A stretch of DNA of 64,000 bases from Theropithecus gelada (lineage: Eukaryota; Chordata; Mammalia; Primates; Cercopithecidae), in contig NC_037668.1 of assembly GCF_003255815.1 (NCBI RefSeq), positions 69,249,445-69,313,444 of the forward strand, read 5' to 3'. The notes below the pieces were generated by a model. That model had not been told where the DNA came from. It saw nothing but the letters and a program-made list of their open reading frames with translations, and did no database searches. The position numbers were made by a program, and so were the translations under genes. Positions 1 through 10,429 of this stretch are shown piece after piece (the stretch's first letter is position 1; each line of letters opens with the position of its first letter).

Positions 1-2340
1 GGCAGAGGCAAGGGCAAGAGGAAAGTGGACCTAGATTCGAGAGAGTTCAGCAGTGGCCTGACAGAAATAAGAGGGGAGAGTGGGTCAAGGATGCCTTCTT
101 CTACACCTTCCAGAAGGACTCTCGCTGATGAGGCAAGCTCTTGTCATTTTGCAGGCTTGCTACCTACAGTGGCATTTTCACCATTTCCTTGGTTTTACTA
201 TTGTGATTTTTTTTATACTAGGAAAACATCAGCTCCCAGTGGCAGCAGCTGGGAAGATGGCAGCAGCTCAGGGATCTAATGCCCAGCACAGCTCTAAGAA
301 TAGGAAACGCTTTTATTCTACAGAATTGGATACGATAGGTGGAGATCCTGTGGAGTGACTTCTGGGTGACCAAGAGCAGAGGCCTAAGAGCCAGCAAGCA
401 GGCACCAAGCCTGGGCTGAAGCCAGCTTGGGTCCGTCAAACGCAGCCGATACCCCATTTCCGACCAGACAGTGGGGTTAGGGAGGCAGGCAGGAACCCAG
501 AAGCTGGGTTGAAATGAAATGAAACTGTCAGAGGAGTGGGTGCCTTCACTGGGAACGTTAGGTGGAGTTGCTCCAGCCATGAGCAGCCCTGGCCTGCAGG
601 GTTCTAGAACAGTGACTTTCAATCTGTGCTCCGGATTCATGGAGCATGGGGGTGGGGAGGCCGAGCAGTGGGGCCTTGGGTCCTCCTTCCCCACCCACAG
701 CAGCTCTGGATCACATTGTTTTTCAGAAGGAGTGTATTTGTAAACTGAACTTTGTAAAAAGGAGTTCTGTGAATTTAAAAACAATTTGAAAATTACTGTT
801 ACAGAACATTCATGCTTGGAAGGTCCTTAAAACCTCTGATGCAGAGAAGGCTGCTGCATCCTCAGATTTGGCCATTTTCAGGTAGATCCTGTCCGCACCC
901 TCCCACAAGTGCATATTCCTCCGGCACCAGGGGACTCACAGTTTCCCAGGCAGCTCCTGCGACTCCTGGGCAGCTCTCTCACTATCAAGCTGAAGCTGTC
1001 ACCCTGTGCTCACACCCATGCTCTGAGCTGTAGGCAGTCCAGCTCCCCCTTCATACAAGTCTCCAAAAGCTATGATGCTGCCCGAGACTTCTCTCCTCCA
1101 GTCTCAGCATTTCCATGTCCTCAAACAATTCCACATGTGAGAAATTCTCCCCAGACTGTCCATCTTCTCCCAGAATGGCCCAGAGCACAGAAGCCCTCAG
1201 GTGGGACTGGACCTAGCCCAGGCTGATGCAGGACCACGGTCTCCTCTTTCCACTATTCCAGCCTCACTCCCTATGTCCCAGACCCAGAATGGGGAAGTGA
1301 CCAGACCCTGAAGAGGCGGGAGCCTGTCTGGTGCTCCACACCACACAAATGGCCAGAGCTGGGAGGGCCGAGGCCTCCCCAAACCACCTGACCTCACAGT
1401 TGACCAGGCCCTCACTATGTGCCACACACTTTTCATAGGATATCTCCTTTCTTCTTGGTTAACATTTATGAATACTTCTTTTTCTTCTTATTATTATTTT
1501 TGCTAAGAAGCACTACAAAAAGTCAACCAGGGTCATAGGTGAAATCTTTTATCACAGAAAAATAAACAGCTTTAGTAAGAAAAAGCTGTGAACAGTTTTA
1601 AATCCTGCAATGAGCTCAAGGTATCAGTACCATGAAGGCTGTGAAACAGCTTTTAATCTATCTGAATGGGGCAAGGTAGCCAGAGCTCATGAAGGCAGCT
1701 GGTTGGCATCTCTTGCAGCTGTCCTTACAGATTAAACCTGAATAACACGGGGTTGGGGTTGGGGTTAGGGGAGGATACGTGCTCAGGTCCCAGAGTTACT
1801 CCAATCTGGAAGGGAGAAGGATAGAGAGGGCATTCTAATTGCCCCATGACAACAGCCACCTTCTTACCCCATACCCCGAGCAGATCTGTTCCCCACCAGT
1901 TAGGATTAGAGGAGAAACAGGGACCAAGGAAAACCTGTCTTTGGACACTTCAGGTCACATCTGTGACCACTGTCTCAGCCTCCTGGGAGGTTGCTCAGCC
2001 AACAGGCAGAACCAGGCACGGAGGAAGATCTGGGCTCCCTTTAAGAAAGAATTTTCTGACCCCAGGGCTACAGATTTGGAACAAAGCAAGCCTGAATGGT
2101 AGTGAGCTCCCCAACAGGTCTAGTATTCAAGCCCAGATTAAATGACAATGTAAGTCTGGGGCAAAATAGTTTCTAATGGTAGGAGCTAGGCTGGACTCCA
2201 GGTCCAGTGGGTTTAGCTGGAATCTAAATGGACATTGCAACCACGCTGGTGCTCCAGACATAAACAGCCAGTAGGTGAGTGGGTGGGAAAACAGGAAGGA
2301 AGGGAGGGTGTGGTCACCGCTCAGAGGACTGAGGTGGCCT
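1..2340. other. Intronic sequence without a recognised gene
   Basis: Mixed-composition intron. The only notable local feature is a G-rich hexamer run at 1749-1771. The short frames here lack any recognisable protein similarity. Confidence 0.6.
1749..1771 (+). repeat. GGGGTT tandem repeat, G-quadruplex motif
   Basis: Three GGGGTT units followed by AGGGG give four runs of four Gs with 2-3 base loops, a textbook intramolecular G-quadruplex pattern. On the HIVEP3 sense strand it reads as C-rich. Confidence 0.85.
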
Positions 2341-2349
2341 GTCTGATTA

Positions 2350-2460
2350 GGACGCTGCGGAGTGCAGTGGTTAGGCATGGGGGTGTTGATGCATCAGACT
2401 GCAGAGTTCAAATCCCGCCGCCTCCGACCAGCTGTGTGACCCTGAGCAAGCACCCGCCCA
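2350..2460 (+). repeat. MIR fragment
   Basis: Contains the MIR core order: GCAGTGGTTAGG, then AGTTCAAATCCCG, then AGCTGTGTGACCCTGAGCAAG. Diverged old tRNA-derived SINE. Confidence 0.85.
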
Positions 2461-2494
2461 TGGAGCATGTGCTGATGCTGCTCAGAGGAGCCCA

Positions 2495-2518
2495 GCTGTG
2501 GCTGTGGCTGTGGCTGTG
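2495..2518 (+). repeat. GCTGTG hexanucleotide repeat (4 units)
   Basis: Four perfect GCTGTG units right after the MIR fragment; simple sequence. Confidence 0.9.
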
Positions 2519-2739
2519 GGATGATTTTACTACTACACCTCCCAGCTGTTATTCTCAGACTGAGCCACCTCTTCCAATGAAAGCCCTATTTCTCTAACCC
2601 ACTCTATGGAAATGTGACGTTCCCAACTCAAAGTGGGTTTTCCTTGCAGCAAGCTATTTAGGGATTCCTGTTGTGAGTCCTTTTGTGGAAGGAAGAATCC
2701 CTTTGTGAGTCCCACAGCTGCCTTCTAGTGACTGGTGAG

Positions 2740-2955
2740 TCTGTGTGATGTGGCCATGACAGGCCGTCCACATCGCCTCCCTCCTGCATCCCCACAGCAG
2801 ATCTGCAGGCCTCTCAGCAGATCGCCCTGCCTGGAATGCTCTCCTTCCCTCTCTCTGATGAAGTTCCAGTTCTCCCCTGAGCTCAGATCCAACCCCAGCT
2901 TCTCAGAGGCTTCCCCTGACCCTGAGATGGGTCATGCTCTCCCAGGTCCACCTTT
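2740..2955 (+). repeat. L2 3'-end fragment
   Basis: CCTGCCTGGAATGCTCT, followed by a CTTCTCAGAGGCTTCCCCTGACC-like segment, is the order seen in L2 3' regions. Highly diverged. Confidence 0.7.
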
Positions 2956-2984
2956 TCTATGGGCAGTAGAAAACAGAGCTGGGC

Positions 2985-3350
2985 TTACCAGATAGAGCTC
3001 CTGAGGTGGAAACCAGGCTCTGTCCCTTATTAGCTGTGTGACCTTGGGCAGGTTACTTAACCTCTCTGTGTCTCAGTTTCTTCACCTGTAAAATGGGGAT
3101 AATGTCCTATTTCTTGACCTGTGGGTAACTGGGCACAATTCCATAGGTATGTTCACTCTGTAATAACTCATGGTTCTATACTTACGACTTGGATTATTTT
3201 TTGTATGTATGATCTGTTTCAATTAAAATATTACTACAAAATAATAGCATATGCTCCAAGAGGTGTTGCACATTTTACCTAGTTAATATAGGTTATGTGC
3301 TTGGAAGAGTGCCTAGCACCGAGTGGGGCTCAATCAGTATTTGCTGTATC
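2985..3350 (+). repeat. MIR element, split
   Basis: TTAGCTGTGTGACCTTGGGC, TTACTTAACCTCTCTGTGTC and AAAATGGGGATAAT appear in MIR order, and a MIR 3' tail-like piece (GTGCCTAGCACC, GCTCAATCAGTATTTG) follows after about 170 bases of AT-rich sequence. Confidence 0.85.
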
Positions 3351-3539
3351 TGGCACTTCGCCTTGATAGCACTCATCACAGTCAGAGTCATTCTTCAACA
3401 GTGGAAGGAAAACCAAGTGCCCCAGATTTCAATAGGTTCAGAAGCCTGGAGATGTCTTCCTCACTCACCTCAAAAGTGAAGCCAATGGTTTCGTACTAGG
3501 AGGCTGGCTCAACTCTCTAGCCCTGGCAATATTGGGACC

Positions 3540-4190
3540 AGCTGATGGAGTAAGAAGCCACGATGGAGTCTCTATCATCTCCTCCTTCTCTCCAGCCGTG
3601 GCCAGGTTTGCGGAGGAATCCATAACATGCTGATGGGGATAGCGAAGCCCTTGGAAGCTCTCCAAGATCACAGCCAAGGACCCCCCTGCTGGAGGACAAT
3701 GGAGATGACCATGCTCATGCCAGGATGGGGTCCCAGGCGGAAGAAGCTCCCCACAGAGAAGATTCCTTTGTGCCCATCTCTCCTGATGAGAGTCTTGTCC
3801 CCAGGAAGGCCAATATTCCGATGAAGTAGAAGAGGAGCAGCATGAGGAAGAGGAAGATGATGAAGGTGACGTGGATGTAGAGGCAAGAGAGGATGCAGAC
3901 AGAAAGATTGTCACAGAGCCACAGTATCCTGCAGATGCAGAGGCAGTGGAAGGGGATGATGGCAGGGAACAAATTACAGGGATGAAGACAGAGCCGCCAA
4001 CATGGAATGTGAAGCATTTCAGCTTCCAAACTTTGACACTGAATACAGTGCTGAAGAGCAGGCTTCAGTTCCTCCTATGACACATGATCTGTATGACACG
4101 GAGCTTGAACCACTCTTCCACTTTTAAAATGGCAATCAGTGGGATGCAGGATCATGGTCCAGATTAACAATATGCAGGGGCAATAAAAGC
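3540..4190 (+). pseudogene. Possible decayed coding remnant with acidic frame, unidentified
   Basis: Between about 3725 and 4130 the plus strand can be read as protein-like text in pieces that change frame: a segment with EEAPHREDSFVPISPDE, then an acidic EVEEEQHEEEEDDEGDVD segment, then a piece ending DLYDTELEPLFHF and a stop. An AATAAA follows at about 4181, but no A-tail. This pattern would suit a frameshifted processed gene copy. I cannot name a parent gene, and a chance purine-rich stretch is a real alternative. Confidence 0.3.
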
Positions 4191-5584
4191 TTCAGGAAAG
4201 TTAACCTAACTGTTAGGTTTCTATCGGAATAACGGAGGTGCAAAATGGGTGACCCGTTTAGAAGAAATTCCAAGATGAAGAATAAAGAGGTTTGCTTATC
4301 TGCACTTGACAAACATGAAGCAGGACTCCCCTGGTGAGACGGCAGGCTGCACCATGCACACTCTAGATCTGTAAGTAGCCCCTCACCTACCCGCTGCCTT
4401 AAATGTCTGACCGCTCAAAGTGGGGGCCAAATTAGTGTCCTCACCAGCAGAAAGTGGGGTCGAGGAGTCAAGGCACAGCCACAAGCTGGCGTGATTCAGC
4501 TCCTGCTCCTGCCTGCTGATCCCGTCTCATCTTCCCTTCAGTTCAAAGTGCTTAATGCTTTGGGCAGTTCTTAGCACGACAGATGGATAGATGGTTTTCA
4601 TGGAGGTAGGCAGGGTGAAAAATGTGGCTCTGAGAAGCTTCCAGAGCTCGTATGTAAAGATCAGACTGTGAGAGTTGTCACTGCTGACTGGGCTATCCCT
4701 CAGAAAAGCCATTTCTATGAAAACTTCTCAGAGATTAAAGGAGGTGGTAACCAGTTAGCAGAGAACACGTCGTCTCTTCCCAGTCACATGTGGGTAACTG
4801 GCTATGTGACCTAGGCCCAGGCCCTTGCCCTCTCTGGTCTCTAGCCAACTCATTGACTCGACAAGGCCTCCTCCAGGGGGTGAGCATAGACCCCTCAACA
4901 CCCAGGGGCTCCTTATTTAGGTCCTTCCTGGCATCTCCATTCTGGGACTGGGGCTAGACCCTCTTGAGAGCTGCACAGTGAACCTGACCATGACCCAGAC
5001 GCTGGAAACAAGCAAGCAAGGTCAGAAGAGGGCAATGAGGTGGAGGCTGCTATAGGCATGGCTCTTTTGGTCTCCTCCAGTGTAAGCGCAGGGGAAGTGG
5101 AGACGCTTCTTCGCCGTGTTGAAAGTTTTTTGTTGACTGGGATCAGCACCTCCTATGACGGTCCAATCTCCTGCCCAGTCTTTGTCATGCTCTGTTCTCC
5201 TCAGGCCTTCATCTCTTGGAGCTGGTGGCCTTGCTGCTGTTCACTCCAGTCACAAGGGCTCCTCCTAGTGCTGCAAGTCACAAAGGATTTTACAGGTCCT
5301 GACACAGCCACCAAAGGATCATCTTCATGCAACACCTTTATTGATCAGAGCGCCACGTCACCTTTATGATCGAGATGTAGAGCAACGTCTTTCCAGCCCC
5401 ATGGTATGCCTGTACCTGGTGGCTAACTGGACCCTACACACTGCTCAGCCATTTTCTGCGTGGGCTAGATAGCAGCAACCGCAGGAACACAGATGAACAT
5501 CTGTGATCCTTTAGCACTACAATGCCTTCTCCTCACTCCAGGACCTCCTCATCCTTACTAGAAACCAGTGAAAGGGGTTATGTC
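4191..5584. other. Intronic sequence without a recognised gene
   Basis: No convincing coding frame or clear repeat. A weak MIR-like trace (CTATGTGACCTAGGCCC) lies near 4803. Confidence 0.55.
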
Positions 5585-5700
5585 AGTCCTCTTTTTCAAG
5601 TGATGAAATGGAGGTTCAGAGAGGTAAAGTCACTTGCCAGAGGTCACACAGCCAGTGGGCATGAAAAGAAGGGCACCAATCTCCCCTCTTTGAATGTATT
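5585..5700 (-). repeat. MIR fragment
   Basis: GATGAAATGGAGGTTCAGAG and CACTTGCCAGAGGTCACACA on the plus strand are the reverse complement of the MIR core. Confidence 0.8.
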
Positions 5701-6285
5701 AAACACCCTCTGGCTCTCATGGTTGAAGAAGATGTTGCTAGTGGGAGAACTGTTTTCTAGAGCATGGAATAACTGGACAGGGAAGGGGATGTCTCTCCAC
5801 TGCAAATCTCATCCCTCACTATAGGCCCCGGGGAAGCACCACCACCACCACCTCTACCACCATCACTACCATCACTGTCACCATTACCACCACCACCCCC
5901 ATCGCTACAACCATCACCATCACCACCACTACCACTACCACTACCACCACTACCACCACCACCACCACCACCACCACCTCTATCACCACTGCTACCATAA
6001 CCACCACCACCACTACCACCAACATCACTACCATCACCACCACTACCACCACTACCAACACCATCACTACCACCACCACCACCTCTACCACCATGGCTAC
6101 CATCACCACCACCAGCACCACCACCACCACCACCACCACCTCTACCACCATCGCTACCACCACTACCATCACCACCACCACCACCACCGCTACCACCACC
6201 ACCACCACCACCACCACCCCCACCACCACCAATACCACCACTACCACCACTACCACCACCACCATCACTACCACCACCACCACCA

Positions 6286-6682
6286 NNNNNNNNNNNNNNN
6301 NNNNNNNNNNNNNNNNNNNNNNNNNNNNNNNNNNNNNNNNNNNNNNNNNNNNNNNNNNNNNNNNNNNNNNNNNNNNNNNNNNNNNNNNNNNNNNNNNNNN
6401 NNNNNNNNNNNNNNNNNNNNNNNNNNNNNNNNNNNNNNNNNNNNNNNNNNNNNNNNNNNNNNNNNNNNNNNNNNNNNNNNNNNNNNNNNNNNNNNNNNNN
6501 NNNNNNNNNNNNNNNNNNNNNNNNNNNNNNNNNNNNNNNNNNNNNNNNNNNNNNNNNNNNNNNNNNNNNNNNNNNNNNNNNNNNNNNNNNNNNNNNNNNN
6601 NNNNNNNNNNNNNNNNNNNNNNNNNNNNNNNNNNNNNNNNNNNNNNNNNNNNNNNNNNNNNNNNNNNNNNNNNNNNNNNNNN
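6286..6682. other. Assembly gap of 397 Ns
   Basis: A run of undetermined bases inside the CCA array, flanked by the same array on both sides. The true length of the array is therefore unknown. A further single N stands at 6986, exactly at the left edge of the inverted exon 4 copy. Confidence 0.99.
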
Positions 6683-6986
6683 CACCACCACCACCACCAC
6701 CACCACCACCTCTACCACCATCGCTACCATCACCACCACCACCACTACCACCCCCACCACCACCAATATCACCACTACCACCACCACCACCACCACCTCT
6801 ACCACCATCGCTACCATCATGACCACCACCACTACCATCACCACCACCGTCACTACCACCACTACCACCTCTACCACCATCACTACCACCACCACCACCA
6901 TCACCACCTCTACCACCATTGCTACCATCACCACCACTACCATCACCACCACCACTACCATCACCACCACCACCTCTACCACCACN

Positions 6987-7118
6987 ACAGCGAGAAAACC
7001 AAGCCCGAACAATCACTGCTGAGCCTCCAGCACCCGCCCAGTACCGCCCCCCCTGTGCCTCTCCTGAGAAGCCACTCAATGCCTTCTGCCGCCTGCACTA
7101 TCAGCACCCCCCACCACC
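6987..7118 (+). repeat. Exact inverted copy of part of HIVEP3 exon 4
   Basis: These 132 bases on the plus strand equal the HIVEP3 sense sequence of 44138-44007 base for base, covering codons about 512-556. Both ends fall in CCA/CAC-rich sequence: the left end follows a single N at 6986, and the right end merges through CCACCACC into the microsatellite. The copy runs antisense to HIVEP3 transcription. It has no start codon, splice signals or polyA and cannot be a processed pseudogene by itself. It is either a mis-joined assembly piece or a very recent templated insertion. Confidence 0.97.
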
Positions 7119-7554
7119 ATCGCTACCACCACCACCACCACCACCTCTACCACCATCGCTACCATCACGACCACCACCACCACCATCACCACCACCGTCA
7201 CTACCACCACTACCACCACTACCACCACCACTACCATGACCACCACCACCATCACCACCACCACCCCCACCACCACCATTACCGCCACCACCACCACCAC
7301 TATCACCACCACCATCACCACCACCATCACCACTATCACCACTATCACCACCTCTACCACCACCACTACCATCACCACCATAACTACCACCACCACCACC
7401 ACTACCATCCATAGCATTCACTGGACATTCCAGTCCTGGCCCTAGTCACAGAGAGGAACAGGAACAGGTTCTCACCAGAGGCTTGCCATGCAGAAAGCTG
7501 ACAGTTGGAAAAAGCGGAAAGTAGGGCTCCCAGTTAATGGCAGTGAGGTGTGAA

Positions 7555-7690
7555 GGAAAGGACACAGGCTTTGAAGCCAAACAGGGCTGAGTGTGAATCC
7601 CAGCTCTGCTCCTGAGTGACCATGGCCCCTCTGAGTTTAGTGCTTAGTTCTGTGCCTGGAGCATGTAAGTCCCTCAGTCAATAGTGACTG
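7555..7690 (+). repeat. MIR fragment
   Basis: CACAGGCTTTGAAGCCAAAC, GTGAATCCCAGCTCTGCT and a GTGCCTGGAGCATGTAAG-like tail follow MIR order. Confidence 0.75.
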
Positions 7691-8139
7691 CAGATGGGGT
7701 GGAGGGTGGGCAGCAGGGCAGGTGACTACAGCTAGAACAGGCTCAGTCCCTGGGGACCACATGCTGCACCTCAACCAGTGGTCAACAGAGGTGAAGCTGT
7801 TTGAGGTCCCTCCTGAATGTCCAAAGTGACGACTGTAGTGGAGAAGGTGGGTGGGGCTCAAGTCTCCCAGGAGCTGCCCCTCTCTATCCCTCTCTGTGCT
7901 AGAATCAGCTCCCTTCATGGCCTGAGAGTGGGAAATTCAGGGCACAGAAAAGCAAGGAGTGCTCTTCTCAGCAGGCTCAGAACTGACAGAGAAGGCTTCC
8001 TGAGACAGAACAGATGCAGCTGTCCAGAGGACCTAGCCTCGTTCTCAGAGCAGACATGCCAGGAAGTTTCTAAGTGTGGAGCCCCCAGGTGTGCAGGGAC
8101 CAGTGCTCACCCCCTGAAGCTGTGAGGCCTTGTAGAGTC

Positions 8140-8235
8140 AGCAAATTGGCTGAAGACCAGAGTGGACAAAGGCCTTGCCCAAGGTCACACAGCCATTGGC
8201 AGCAGAGCCAAGACTACAACCCTAGACTCCTGCTT
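8140..8235 (-). repeat. MIR fragment
   Basis: GCCCAAGGTCACACAGCC followed by GCAGAGCCAAGACT is the reverse-complement MIR core. Confidence 0.75.
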
Positions 8236-8619
8236 CTTGAAGCAGGGCTGATGTAACTGGGTGTGTCCTTGCTACAGATGATCACTCACTCCCCACATGC
8301 CTCCCTGCATCAGGCCTGGTGCCCAGTAAAGAAATGAGTCAATGCATTGTCTCCAGAAAGCTCGTGGGCAGCTCTCCAGCAGCACTGGCCCTGCCTGGAT
8401 GCCGTGTCACTTACAAATACTACTTAAAGCACGTGTAGTGCCTTTCAGAGCAGCCATCAGCCAGGAGGCAGCCCTGTGGCTAGAATCAAGCCCAGATGCA
8501 GTTATTCCAAATGGCAGAAAGAGAACAGCCCCTGCTCACATTGACTGCAGATCTACACAGTGCTCATTGGGAGTGGTGGGAGGTGCTGAAGTGTCCTCTA
8601 GCCTCCTGGCTTTTCATGA

Positions 8620-8740
8620 CAGCCCTGTGAGGTAGAGAGAGCTGTCTCTATCCTGCAGATGTGGACACTGAGCTCAGAGAGGCACAGTGACTTGCCCTCA
8701 GTCACACAGCTAGTAGGAAGTGGCACTGTATCACACTGAA
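8620..8740 (-). repeat. MIR fragment
   Basis: TGAGCTCAGAGAGGCACAGT and TCACACAGCTAGTAGGAAGTGGC match the MIR core in reverse orientation. Confidence 0.8.
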
Positions 8741-8744
8741 TATC

Positions 8745-9529
8745 CTGCCCAGGCTTGGGGTCTACACATTTAAACCTCCATGTTTTAAAGCATCTGTGGA
8801 TTTTATTAACTGTACCTTCCCTGTCTGTGGGTTCAAAAGACGGCCAGCAGAAGAAGCATAGTTTGTCTGAAGCGAACGGAAAATAGTAAAGTCAAGCTAA
8901 GGGAAAACAATCAGTCGGTCTTGGGGTTTGGAAGGAGAGCTGTTGACAAGCAGGCAGTGGCAGGGTAGGGGAGGGCCAGGGAGACTCCAGGGAATGGGGG
9001 CGCCGGGCCTGGGCTTTGAAGATGAAGAAGGGGAAGCGGCCCTGCAGGTGGAGGGGATGGCAGGAGAAAAGGCACAGAGACAGGGACGCTTGGGATCCAC
9101 TGAGGGAATGGCTTGGCTGGCAGAGCGAGGAGCCCGAGGAGGTGGCCTGGGGCCTAGACGGCCTCTGGCGCTCTGGAGGGACCTGGAGACCAGCCACAGA
9201 CGCCTGCTGGGCCAGGCTTTAGGGCCAGTCATGTGGCAGAGTTATAGCAATACCAGGCTTTGGGGATTTATTAAAAAAAGCCCACAGAGCGTTGATAATT
9301 TACAATAATTTTCATGTATTCATGTATTCATTGTCACTCTCCCCTCACAAAAGTGAGATGACTGATGTGGCCTCTTCCATTTGATGGAAAAGAAGCAGAG
9401 ATCCTTTCCTCCACACTCCACGGACACCTTCCACCTGACCACGGGCTCCCAGGCCCCTCCCAGGCTGCCCACTGCTCCCCTTCCTCTCTGGCCACCCCCC
9501 ACTCCAGCCTCCCCAGCACCCCTTTCCTG
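8745..9529. other. Intronic sequence without a recognised gene
   Basis: Moderately GC-rich. Frames on both strands overlap each other without protein similarity. I see no repeat I can name. Confidence 0.55.
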
Positions 9530-9705
9530 CATGGTGCCAATGCTCTGGCCAGCCTCTGACCTTTGACCATGCCAGTTCCTCCAGATGGAACAATACTCCC
9601 TCCCCTCCCATCGCCATGCCTTTGTTAACTGCCCCGATCCTCAGACCTCAATTCAAATGCCAGGTCCTCAGAGGTGATTTCTGAGCCTTCTGTGACCCTC
9701 CCATT
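9530..9705 (+). repeat. L2 3'-end fragment
   Basis: The series TCAATTCAAATGCCAGGTCCTC followed by GTGATTTCTGAGCCTTC resembles the L2 3' consensus (TCAAATGTCACCTCC, GAAGCCTTCCCTGA). Confidence 0.65.
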
Positions 9706-9799
9706 CAATGGCCTCATGTGCAAAGCTGTCCAGGAGGTGCCAGAACTGGGCTGCAGGACTCAGACAAGCTAACGTGTGTATGTGTGTGTCGAGCATTGA

Positions 9800-9930
9800 C
9801 ATGTCCCAAGCACCATGCAGTCCTCAGAATGACACACGCTGTGGTAGCGATCACTCTCCCCACCTTGCAGATGAGAAAGGGATGTACAGGGGCATTAAGT
9901 AACTTGCCCACGACCACATGCCTGCGCTCC
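9800..9930 (-). repeat. MIR fragment
   Basis: TTGCAGATGAGAAAGGGATG and AAGTAACTTGCCCACGACCAC are reverse-complement MIR core text. Confidence 0.7.
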
Positions 9931-10029
9931 TGGCTCCCAGCCACTCCTGCTTTCATCCTCTCCTGCCAGCTTCCTCCAGGCTCTCTGCAACCTCAGCTCT
10001 GTGTGTCTGTCTGGGCTCCAAGCTGCTTA

Positions 10030-10108
10030 GGCTGTGTTTTTTAAAACAACTCTTTTAAAAATTGTAGTAACAAATACATAACCTAAAATATACCACTTGA
10101 ACCATTTT
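10030..10108 (-). repeat. 3' end of an old L1M, separated by later insertions
   Basis: The sequence up to TTGAACCATTTT continues the L1M copy that resumes at 16241. The younger Alu/L1 block at 10109-16240 was inserted into it. Confidence 0.75.
10098..10108 (+). repeat. Target-site duplication, left copy
   Basis: TGAACCATTTT; an identical copy stands at 16241-16251. The two bracket the Alu plus L1 block exactly. Confidence 0.85.
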
Positions 10109-10400
10109 GGTTTTTTTTGACTGAGTTTTGTTCTTGTTGCCTAGGCTGGAGTACAGTTGCCCGATATCGGCTCACTGCAACCTCTACCTCCCAGGTTCAA
10201 GCAATTCTCCTGCCTCAGTCTCCCAGGTAGCTGGGATTGCAGGTGTGTGCCACTACGCCGGGCCAATTTTTTGTATTTTTAATAAAGATGGGGTTTTACC
10301 ATGTTGGCCAGGCTGGCCTTGAACTCCTGCCCTCAGGTGATCCACCACCCTCGGCCTCCCAAAGTGCTGGGATTACAGGTGTGTGCCACTGCACCCGGCC
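10109..10400 (-). mobile_element. Alu (AluS-like)
   Basis: A T-rich head followed by reverse-complement Alu landmarks (GGCTCACTGCAACCTC, GTAGCTGGGATTGCAGG, CCAAAGTGCTGGGATTACAGG, CACCCGGCC) covers both arms. It lies directly downstream of the minus-strand L1. The base next to its A-tail starts the 11-base duplication shared with the L1 5' end. An Alu-specific duplication was not seen. Confidence 0.95.
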
Positions 10401-10429
10401 CTTGATCCTTTTTATTTTCCAACTCTTCT

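Larger units (their letters stand above)
5837..7409. repeat. Large CCA/ATC trinucleotide microsatellite with higher-order pattern
   Basis: An almost uninterrupted array of ACC, ATC and ACT triplets on the plus strand (GGT/GAT on the HIVEP3 sense strand), broken by an N gap and by the exon 4 copy. A longer phrase, CCACCTCTACCACCAT followed by CGCTACC or CACTACC, recurs about ten times (for example near 5846, 6139, 6706, 6795, 6866, 7141). This shows expansion by units longer than one triplet. All open frames across it are low-complexity artefacts. Confidence 0.97.

Noticed and set aside
5757..7239. Long open frames of poly-Gly/Ser, poly-Val, poly-Thr, poly-His and poly-Pro on both strands
   Set aside because: They are six-frame translations of the CCA/ATC microsatellite, span the N gap, and have no start context or splice support.
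5837..7409. Possible CRISPR-like repeat array
   Set aside because: The recurring phrases are imperfect and without unique spacers of constant length, in a primate intron. It is an ordinary microsatellite.
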